Below, piece by piece: positions 32,643 to 37,744 of a stretch of DNA of 37,744 nt. A program made the translations under genes and the position numbers. This DNA is from Pseudomonas gingeri (lineage in GTDB: Bacteria; Pseudomonadota; Gammaproteobacteria; Pseudomonadales; Pseudomonadaceae), in NCBI RefSeq assembly GCF_013385425.1, contig NZ_JACAQA010000021.1:1-37744 (forward strand), in the 5' to 3' direction. Numbering within the stretch: position 1 is the stretch's first letter; each line of letters opens with the position of its first letter. Below the pieces are notes generated by a model. The model saw nothing but the letters and a program-made list of their open reading frames with translations. It was not told where the DNA came from and ran no database searches.

Positions 32643-33500
32643 ATGAGCCGCGCCCCCGATACATGGATTTTGACCGCCGACTGCCCCAGCGTGCTCGGCA
32701 CGGTGGATGCGGTGACCCGCTATCTGTTCGAGCAGGGCTGCTATGTCACCGAGCACCACTCGTTCGATGACCGCCTCTCGGGGCGTTTCTTCATTCGCGT
32801 GGAGTTTCGCCAGCCCGACGGTTTCGACGAACTGGCCTTCCGCGCCGGCCTCGCCCTGCGCGGCGAGTCCTTCGGCATGCTGTTCGAACTGACCCCGCCG
32901 AACTACCGGCCGAAAGTGGTGATCATGGTCTCCAAGGCCGATCACTGCCTCAACGACCTGCTCTACCGCCAGCGCATCGGCCAATTGTCCATGGACGTGG
33001 CCGCCGTGGTCTCCAACCACCCGGACCTCAAGCCCCTGGCCGACTGGCACCAGATTCCCTACTACCATTTCCCGCTGGACCCGAACGACAAGCCGGGCCA
33101 GGAACGCCAGGTCTGGCAGGTGATCGAGGAGTCCGGTGCGGAGCTGGTGATTCTCGCCCGCTATATGCAGGTGCTCTCGCCCGAGCTGTGTCGCAAGCTC
33201 GACGGCAAGGCCATCAATATCCACCACTCGTTGCTGCCCGGCTTCAAGGGCGCCAAGCCCTATCACCAGGCCTATAACAAGGGCGTGAAACTGGTGGGGG
33301 CCACCGCGCACTACATCAACAACGACCTGGACGAAGGCCCGATCATCGCCCAGGGCGTGGAGGTAGTGGACCACAGTCACTACCCCGAGGACCTGATCGC
33401 CAAGGGCCGCGATATTGAAGGGCTGACCTTGGCGCGGGCGGTGGGGTATCACATTGAGCGGCGGGTCTTTCTGAACGCCAACAGGACGGTGGTGCTCTGA
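32643..33500 (+). CDS. purU: Formyltetrahydrofolate deformylase
   Basis: This encodes a 285-residue enzyme hydrolysing 10-formyl-tetrahydrofolate to formate and tetrahydrofolate. It returns folate to SoxA when one-carbon units are in excess. An N-terminal ACT domain (about 1-85, opening WILTADCPSVLGTVD) precedes a formyltransferase-fold domain. Catalytic Asn and His lie in INIHHSLLPGFKGA, and the Asp in NNDLDEGPII. The frame is open upstream of the true start; AGGAG at 32631-32635 fixes 32643. It corresponds to the purU copy linked to sox in P. aeruginosa (PA5420). Confidence 0.96.
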   Translation: MSRAPDTWILTADCPSVLGTVDAVTRYLFEQGCYVTEHHSFDDRLSGRFFIRVEFRQPDGFDELAFRAGLALRGESFGMLFELTPPNYRPKVVIMVSKADHCLNDLLYRQRIGQLSMDVAAVVSNHPDLKPLADWHQIPYYHFPLDPNDKPGQERQVWQVIEESGAELVILARYMQVLSPELCRKLDGKAINIHHSLLPGFKGAKPYHQAYNKGVKLVGATAHYINNDLDEGPIIAQGVEVVDHSHYPEDLIAKGRDIEGLTLARAVGYHIERRVFLNANRTVVL

Positions 33501-33530
33501 AGAACGGTCGTTTTACGACCTTCGCGGCGG

Positions 33531-33782
33531 TGCGGCGATCCGACAAGCTCCGCTCCCACAGTGGACCGCGTTGCCTGGGCGTTACCCGGTCAATTGTGGG
33601 AGCGGAGCTTGCCCGCGAAGAGGCCCGCAAGAACAACGCAACAACCACAAGCAGTACCCCGAGCAATCTCCCACAGTGGGCGCGGTGCCTGCCGTAACGC
33701 AATTCCCCTGTAGGAGCCGGCTTGCTGGCGATGAGGTCCGCAAGAACAACGCAACAACCACAGGCAATAACCCGAGCAATCT
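33531..33782. repeat. REP pair plus duplicated REP-flank unit
   Basis: A REP pair occupies 33531-33623. A 75 bp unit (33595-33669: REP arm followed by CCGCAAGAACAACGCAACAA and on to GAGCAATCT) is repeated directly at 33709-33782. The REP arm differs between copies: GCCCGCGAAG type in the first, GCTGGCGATG type in the second. The flank is nearly identical. These repeats fill the purU-fdhA gap. Confidence 0.8.
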
Positions 33783-33837
33783 ACGCGCTGCCCCCTGGCA
33801 ACGTGTTGCTACATAAAAACAACAGCGAGGTGAAAGC

Positions 33838-35037
33838 ATGTCTGGCAATCGTGGTGTGGTGTATCTCGGCAATGGCAAGGTCGAGGTGCAGAAAATCGAC
33901 TATCCGAAAATGCAGGACCCACGCGGCAGGAAGATTGAGCACGGTGTCATCCTGCGCGTCGTCTCCACCAACATCTGTGGTTCGGACCAGCATATGGTCC
34001 GTGGCCGTACCACTGCCCAGACCGGCCTGGTCCTGGGTCATGAAATCACCGGTGAAGTGATCGAGAAGGGCAGCGACGTCGAGAACCTGAAACTCGGCGA
34101 CCTGGTCTCGGTCCCCTTCAACGTGGCTTGCGGACGCTGCCGTTCCTGCAAGGAGCAACACACCGGCGTCTGCCTGACCGTCAACCCGGCCCGTGCCGGC
34201 GGTGCCTACGGTTATGTCGACATGGGCGACTGGACCGGCGGCCAGGCTGAATACGTGCTGGTGCCGTACGCCGACTTCAACCTGCTTAAACTGCCGGATC
34301 GCGACAAGGCCATGGAGAAGATCCGCGACCTGACCTGCCTCTCCGACATCCTGCCTACCGGCTACCACGGCGCGGTCACCGCGGGTGTTGGTCCAGGCAG
34401 CACCGTATACATCGCCGGTGCCGGTCCGGTCGGCCTCGCGGCGGCGGCTTCGGCGCGCCTGCTGGGCGCGGCGGTAGTGATCATCGGTGACGTCAACCCG
34501 ATCCGCCTGGCCCACGCCAAGGCCCAGGGTTTCGAAATCGCCGACCTGTCCAAGGACACCCCGCTGCACGAACAGATCGCCGCGCTGTTGGGCGAACCTG
34601 AAGTGGATTGCGCCGTCGATGCCGTGGGCTTCGAAGCCCGTGGTCACGGCCATGAAGGCGTGAAACACGAGGCTCCGGCCACCGTGCTCAACTCGCTGAT
34701 GGGCGTGGTCCGCGTGGCGGGCAAGATCGGTATTCCGGGCCTGTATGTGACTGAAGACCCGGGTGCGGTGGATGCTGCCGCGAAAATGGGCAGCCTGAGC
34801 ATCCGCTTCGGCCTCGGCTGGGCCAAGTCCCACAGTTTCCACACCGGCCAGACCCCGGTGATGAAGTACAACCGCCAGCTGATGCAGGCGATCATGTGGG
34901 ATCGGATCAATATTGCCGAGATCGTCGGTGTCCAGGTCATCAGCCTGGATGACGCACCGAAGGGCTACGGCGAGTTCGATGCGGGCGTGCCGAAGAAGTT
35001 CGTGATCGACCCGCACAAGCTGTTCAGCGCGGCGTAA
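33838..35037 (+). CDS. fdhA: Glutathione-independent formaldehyde dehydrogenase
   Basis: This encodes a 399-residue zinc medium-chain dehydrogenase oxidising formaldehyde to formate with NAD, without added glutathione. It detoxifies the formaldehyde released by betaine and dimethylglycine demethylation. Visible are catalytic-zinc Cys in NICGSDQH and GHEITGE, structural-zinc cysteines in CGRCRSCKEQHTGVC, and the NAD motif YIAGAGPVGLAAAASA. The length equals that of the P. putida enzyme. A strong terminator follows directly, so it closes the glyA-sox-purU-fdhA series. Confidence 0.97.
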   Translation: MSGNRGVVYLGNGKVEVQKIDYPKMQDPRGRKIEHGVILRVVSTNICGSDQHMVRGRTTAQTGLVLGHEITGEVIEKGSDVENLKLGDLVSVPFNVACGRCRSCKEQHTGVCLTVNPARAGGAYGYVDMGDWTGGQAEYVLVPYADFNLLKLPDRDKAMEKIRDLTCLSDILPTGYHGAVTAGVGPGSTVYIAGAGPVGLAAAASARLLGAAVVIIGDVNPIRLAHAKAQGFEIADLSKDTPLHEQIAALLGEPEVDCAVDAVGFEARGHGHEGVKHEAPATVLNSLMGVVRVAGKIGIPGLYVTEDPGAVDAAAKMGSLSIRFGLGWAKSHSFHTGQTPVMKYNRQLMQAIMWDRINIAEIVGVQVISLDDAPKGYGEFDAGVPKKFVIDPHKLFSAA

Positions 35038-35056
35038 GCAGTAAAGGGCAAGACGG

Positions 35057-35085
35057 AAAAAGGGCGACTTCGGTCGCCCTTTTTT
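35057..35085 (+). terminator. Rho-independent terminator after fdhA
   Basis: AAAAAGGGCGAC, loop TTCG, GTCGCCCTTTTTT: a 7 bp GC-rich stem capped by a stable tetraloop, with A and T runs on either side. It lies 20 bp after the fdhA stop. The A-run makes it usable from both directions. Confidence 0.95.
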
Positions 35086-35166
35086 AGTGGGTGAAATTCA
35101 GTTGGAACAGACGGGCTTTCTGGCCGATATCCCGGTGGTACACGGTCGTTGGCAGCGCATCGTTTC

Positions 35167-35256
35167 TGTAGGAGCAGGGCTTGCCCGCGAAGCTTTTAGC
35201 GATCTCAAGGGCCTCTTCGCGGCGGTGCGGCGATCCGACAAGCCCTGCTCCTACAG
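35167..35256. repeat. REP pair downstream of fdhA
   Basis: This pair has TGTAGGAGCAGGGCTTGCCC and an inverted arm extended by a GCGGTGCGGCGATCCGACAAGC segment. The same extension is seen at 33531-33555. Confidence 0.85.
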
Positions 35257-35281
35257 TTTTGTTTCGTTGCGTATTCTGCGA

Positions 35282-35542
35282 TCAGGCCCGTAGCCGCCAG
35301 CCCAGTACATCCATCAGGTCGCAGCCATCGCGCATGACCATCGCGGGGACCTGGAGGATATGTTGGAAGTCGATGTCATTGGCGTTGTGCAATTCAATGT
35401 GGGACAGGGCTTCGAGCATCTGTGTCGCCGCGAGGAAGCGGGCGGCGGCATTGGCGTGGAGCACGTCGGTCGGGCTTTCGGCGTCGATCAACAGGCTGGG
35501 AATCAGGCAGTCGATGGCGGTGAGGGGGATGTATTTCGTCAT
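35282..35542 (-). CDS. Small uncharacterised protein behind a C4-like RNA
   Basis: This encodes an 86-residue soluble protein opening MTKYIPLTAIDCLIPSLLI, with an Ala-rich helix (VLHANAAARFLAATQMLEAL). It resembles the short Pseudomonas-specific DUF3077/DUF6124-type proteins in size and in this helix, but the assignment is weak. GAGG, 9 bases before the ATG, is a good ribosome-binding site and sits directly beside an AAACTCCC segment. That segment can pair with the upstream structured RNA, so translation is probably controlled by it. The function is unknown. Confidence 0.6.
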   Translation of the reverse strand: MTKYIPLTAIDCLIPSLLIDAESPTDVLHANAAARFLAATQMLEALSHIELHNANDIDFQHILQVPAMVMRDGCDLMDVLGWRLRA

Positions 35543-35554
35543 GGGTAAAACCTC

Positions 35555-35777
35555 GGGAGTTTAGGACGAGGCCACCACACATCCGTCGCCAAACGAAAGG
35601 TGGCAGCTGTACGCAGGTTGGCGAACCGGAAACTCCCAAGCCGGCAGACCCGAAGGTCTCCCGCGCACAGCCGCCATAAAGCGGCTTTGCGGGTGCGAAG
35701 GCACCTGCAAACAAGCACAGAGCTTTCGCATGGGAGTTTAACGAGTCGCCAAACCCGTATCGCCAATCAGGGCGACC
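35555..35777 (-). ncRNA. C4-type antisense RNA / structured leader (candidate)
   Basis: On the minus strand a 5' segment (GTTTGGCG to AAACTCCC, 35754-35732) can pair with a middle segment (GGGAGTTT to CGCCAAC, 35637-35617). This encloses several hairpins, including AGACC-TTCG-GGTCT and AGCCGC-TTTAT-GGCGGCT, in a cloverleaf. The same two target motifs recur downstream (GTTTGGCG 35594-35587, AAACTCCC 35562-35555) right at the ribosome-binding site of the 86-residue gene. One antisense core with two alternative partners, the last at a start site, is the architecture of phage P1 C4 antisense RNA. The assignment to that family is from memory of its architecture and needs a covariance search. Confidence 0.55.
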
Positions 35778-35831
35778 GGCGGACTATAAGCCGCAGGCTT
35801 CTGAGGACGCAAGGCGGGGAGTTGTTACCGA

Positions 35832-35963
35832 TCATTCCTGTGTTGTAGAGCGCGATCTAAAGATCAGCCCCACAAAAAAGTAGCCCGCCGGTTTGAGGAA
35901 GCGCTCGCACGCAGAGCCTTGGCGGGTTTTGTTGGGCGAACCATAGAGGTTGCGAGCCGCCAT
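35832..35963 (-). pseudogene. Possible Icd/Ash-like short ORF upstream of the C4-like RNA
   Basis: This is a 43-residue minus-strand reading frame beginning MAARNLYGSPNKTRQGSACE (a longer open frame reaches 36236). It lies just upstream of the C4-like RNA. In phage P1 and in P4-type elements small division-inhibitor (Icd/Ash) genes accompany C4-type regulation, so a remnant of such a gene is conceivable. A hairpin capable of termination lies inside the frame, which argues against ordinary coding. Low confidence. Confidence 0.2.
35873..35933. terminator. Bidirectional terminator-like hairpin
   Basis: CCCGCC (35884-35889) and GGCGGG (35921-35926) bracket a loop with an inner GCTC/GAGC stem. 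TTTTGTT follows on the plus strand; on the minus strand the stem is followed after CTAC by TTTTTTG. It may separate the plus-strand small ORF region from the minus-strand RNA module, or attenuate transcription into the C4-like RNA. Confidence 0.4.
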
Positions 35964-36100
35964 GAGCAAGTCCGAGCGGCTTGGCCTGTAGGTTGAATGC
36001 CTTTCCAGATGTTGCGGGGTCGCGATGCCAAGTGGCTGTCGCTGCTTTCTGTCCCTAAGATGGGCTCGATGATCTAACAAGGCCGTGATGGAGTGGAGTG

Positions 36101-36292
36101 ATGAATGCCAAGACTCACCAAAAGATGATGACTGAAGCACAGGCCAGCCACGTCCGAGAGTTGAGCGCTGTACAGCGCATGGATGCTCGCTTGGAGGTTT
36201 TGCAGGTACCTGAAGCCGCACAATGCTTGCAATCATTGCTGGCAGCCAAGGGCAAGCTAATTAGGAGACCTGAAGCAGGCGCTTCTTTCTGA
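36101..36292 (+). CDS. Small hypothetical helical protein
   Basis: This is a 63-residue frame (start ATG at 36101; an in-frame GTG lies just before). The predicted product is helical and amphipathic (MTEAQASHVRELSAVQRMDA). GGAG at 36095-36098 is too close to the first ATG but suits internal starts. Codon use is less GC-biased than that of neighbours, in keeping with an acquired segment. No recognised family. It could equally be non-coding. Confidence 0.35.
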   Translation: MNAKTHQKMMTEAQASHVRELSAVQRMDARLEVLQVPEAAQCLQSLLAAKGKLIRRPEAGASF

Positions 36293-36346
36293 AGTTAACA
36301 GTATCCCAATCAGCTATTGGGTGCTCCGAGCAGCGAGCTTTAAAGG

Positions 36347-37021
36347 TCAGAGCGCCGCCAACGGCCCCTGGTACAACACCGGTCCGGTCGGTTGCCCGGT
36401 CGGCGAACCGCCTGCTGGCTCAAGGCTGACCGCCAGCACCACCGAGGTGCCGAGCAAGGCCTTATGTGCTTCGCTCAATTCCACTCGCCCCTTGCCTGCC
36501 TTGGGCACCAGGCCCAGGGACACCGGCTTGCCACCCACCGGAATCGCCCACAGTTCCAGGCTGCGGTCGGCGGTCACCGCCGCCAGGCTCAGCGGTTCCA
36601 CTTGCAGGTAGTCGGCATGGGCCTTGACCCGCAATGCCGGGGTTTGCGTGCCGCTGAGCAGGGTTGCGCTGGCGCTCACCGGGTCATGGTTATAGAACAC
36701 GCCCAGGGCCGCCACCAGCACCAGCGAACAGGCCGCCGCGAGGATGCGCAACCGACTCCAGAACGGCCGTTTCTCAGGCAGGTGCAGCCGTTGCGGATCG
36801 ATCCTTGCGACAACACCTTGCCACACCCGATCCGGCACCGGCTGTTCAGCCACCGATTCGGTCAGGGCCATCAGGTTTTCCTGCCACTCGGCGACCTGGG
36901 CCCGCAGCTTGGCGTCGTCGCGCATCAGCGCTTCGAAACGCCGGCGGGCGGCCTTGGACATTACGCCGATGGCATAGTCGGCGGCCAGGGCGCGGCGCAG
37001 GCGGGGGTTCTGGTAGTTCAT
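36347..37021 (-). CDS. Anti-sigma factor, RskA family
   Basis: This encodes a 224-residue membrane protein. The cytoplasmic N-terminal part (about 1-90) begins YQNPRLRRALAADYAIGVMS and would bind the sigma factor. One membrane segment at about 92-110 (ILAAACSLVLVAALGVF) is followed by a periplasmic RskA domain with ELWAIPVGGKPVSLGLVP. It holds the neighbouring ECF sigma factor inactive until a signal triggers proteolysis in known members. Its start overlaps the sigma stop by 4 bases (ATGA), so the two are made together. The signal is unknown. Confidence 0.9.
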   Translation of the reverse strand: MNYQNPRLRRALAADYAIGVMSKAARRRFEALMRDDAKLRAQVAEWQENLMALTESVAEQPVPDRVWQGVVARIDPQRLHLPEKRPFWSRLRILAAACSLVLVAALGVFYNHDPVSASATLLSGTQTPALRVKAHADYLQVEPLSLAAVTADRSLELWAIPVGGKPVSLGLVPKAGKGRVELSEAHKALLGTSVVLAVSLEPAGGSPTGQPTGPVLYQGPLAAL

Positions 37022-37662
37022 GATTCAAGGCACCTGCGCAGGCGTTCCATGCCGCGACGTATCCAGGATTTGACCGAGCCCAGCGGCGCGGGCAGTTGTT
37101 CGGCCAGTTCCGCGTAGGACAGGCCGTGGAAGTAGGCGAGGGTGATCGACTGGCGTTGCGGGCCCTCCAGGGTCTCCAGGCAACGGTTCAGGGCACTGGC
37201 CTCGCGGGCGCTGTCGAGCAGTTCGTGGGCCGAGGGGCTGTCGTCGGCCAGGCTGTCCTCCTGCCCATCGGCCAGGGGCACCTCGCGGAACCTGCGCAAC
37301 TGATCGATGGCCAGGTTACGGGTGATGTTGGTCATCCAGGTCATGGGCGCCGAGAGGTGGGCCTCGTAACGCGAAGCGTTGTTCCAGATGCGCACGAAGC
37401 TCTCCTGGAGGATTTCCTCGGCCAGGTCGGCGCGGCCCAGGCAACGCAGGGCTACACCGTGCAGGCGTGGGGCGACGCTACGATACAGCGTCTCGAATGC
37501 GCGGCGGTTACCCAGTGAGCACTGGGCCAACAGCTGCCTGAGTTGATCGGCGTCGGCGGTGGAAATGGGTGTTCTCCAGACAATCAAAAGACGATGTATG
37601 GGCCGCGCTGTGCGCTCGTTGCCGCCTGAGGGTAGTTCACGGCACGCGGTTGTTCCATTCAT
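37018..37662 (-). CDS. ECF sigma-70 factor, SigK-like
   Basis: This encodes a 214-residue extracytoplasmic-function sigma factor. Region 2 runs from AFETLYRSVAPRLHG through DLAEEILQESFVRIWNNASR. Region 4 has SITLAYFHGLSYAELAEQL and a DNA-binding helix with APLGSVKSWIRRGMERLR. It belongs to the SigK/RskA-paired group. The start at 37662 has GAGG 8 bases upstream. The first 30 residues look unlike the family, so the true start may be further in. It is cotranscribed with the anti-sigma gene. The target genes are not evident in this window. Confidence 0.9.
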   Translation of the reverse strand: MNGTTACRELPSGGNERTARPIHRLLIVWRTPISTADADQLRQLLAQCSLGNRRAFETLYRSVAPRLHGVALRCLGRADLAEEILQESFVRIWNNASRYEAHLSAPMTWMTNITRNLAIDQLRRFREVPLADGQEDSLADDSPSAHELLDSAREASALNRCLETLEGPQRQSITLAYFHGLSYAELAEQLPAPLGSVKSWIRRGMERLRRCLES

Positions 37663-37723
37663 TGGGGGGCCTCACAGGTCACACGGCCTCGGCCATAGAC
37701 CAGTTATTACAGTCAACGCGCCC

Positions 37724-37744
37724 CTGTAGGAGCCCGCTTGCGGG
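37724..37744 (+). repeat. REP arm cut by window end
   Basis: TGTAGGAGCCCGCTTGCGGG starts at 37724-37725 and runs to the last base. It is presumably the left arm of a further REP pair. Confidence 0.7.

Noticed and set aside
1..37744. Insertion sequence, prophage or integrative element covering the accessory genes
   Set aside because: No transposase, integrase, tRNA gene or attachment-site-like direct repeats were found; only REP elements and the small C4-like module hint at mobility.

Overview
The window looks like a chromosomal segment of a fluorescent Pseudomonas (P. fluorescens/P. putida lineage). It is GC-rich with Pseudomonas codon use, carries many Pseudomonas-type REP palindromes, and contains almost the whole glycine-betaine catabolic locus in the gene content known from P. 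aeruginosa (PA5396-PA5421 region). I see no tRNA, rRNA, CRISPR array, transposase or integrase. All identifications are from reading the sequence by eye; no database search was run.

Layout. 1-2510: four small minus-strand genes of unknown or peripheral function (DUF3010, DUF3592-like, DUF4239, LprI-like). 2774-10671: a plus-strand dimethylglycine demethylation operon (M19 dipeptidase-like protein, DUF5943-like protein, dgcA, dgcB, and an electron-transfer flavoprotein in the order etfA-etfB). 10679-11140: a convergent IagB-like lytic transglycosylase. 11141-12033: a long, comparatively AT-rich gap with five perfect DnaA-box nonamers (TGTGGATAA) inside degenerate tandem repeats. 12034-18818: a three-gene accessory operon (GMC oxidoreductase fused to an alpha/beta hydrolase with a Cys nucleophile, a membrane-anchored dihaem cytochrome c, a metallophosphoesterase). 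18947-21627: divergent gbcA and gbcB. 21821-25342: a chemoreceptor with a flagellar-type promoter, a TIGR02449-like/ZapA-like pair, and a threonine aldolase. 25783-35037: glyA-soxBDAG-purU-fdhA. 35282-36292: a small phage-immunity-like module (small ORF behind a C4-type structured RNA leader). 36347-37662: an ECF sigma factor and its RskA-type anti-sigma factor.

How the genes work together. GbcAB demethylates glycine betaine to dimethylglycine. DgcAB, probably with the adjacent ETF, takes dimethylglycine to sarcosine. SoxBDAG takes sarcosine to glycine and methylene-tetrahydrofolate. GlyA, LtaE, PurU and FdhA handle the glycine, serine, folate one-carbon, formate and formaldehyde by-products. 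Paired TGNCGY half-sites 21-22 bp apart lie about 95-115 bp upstream of three of these transcription units. They are plausible operators for GbdR/SouR-type AraC regulators, which are not encoded here.

The most notable items are the DnaA-box repeat cluster, the GMC-hydrolase/cytochrome/phosphoesterase operon, the C4-like RNA module, a dipeptidase homologue lacking half of its dizinc ligands, and a DgcA with only three of the four expected Fe-S cysteines.
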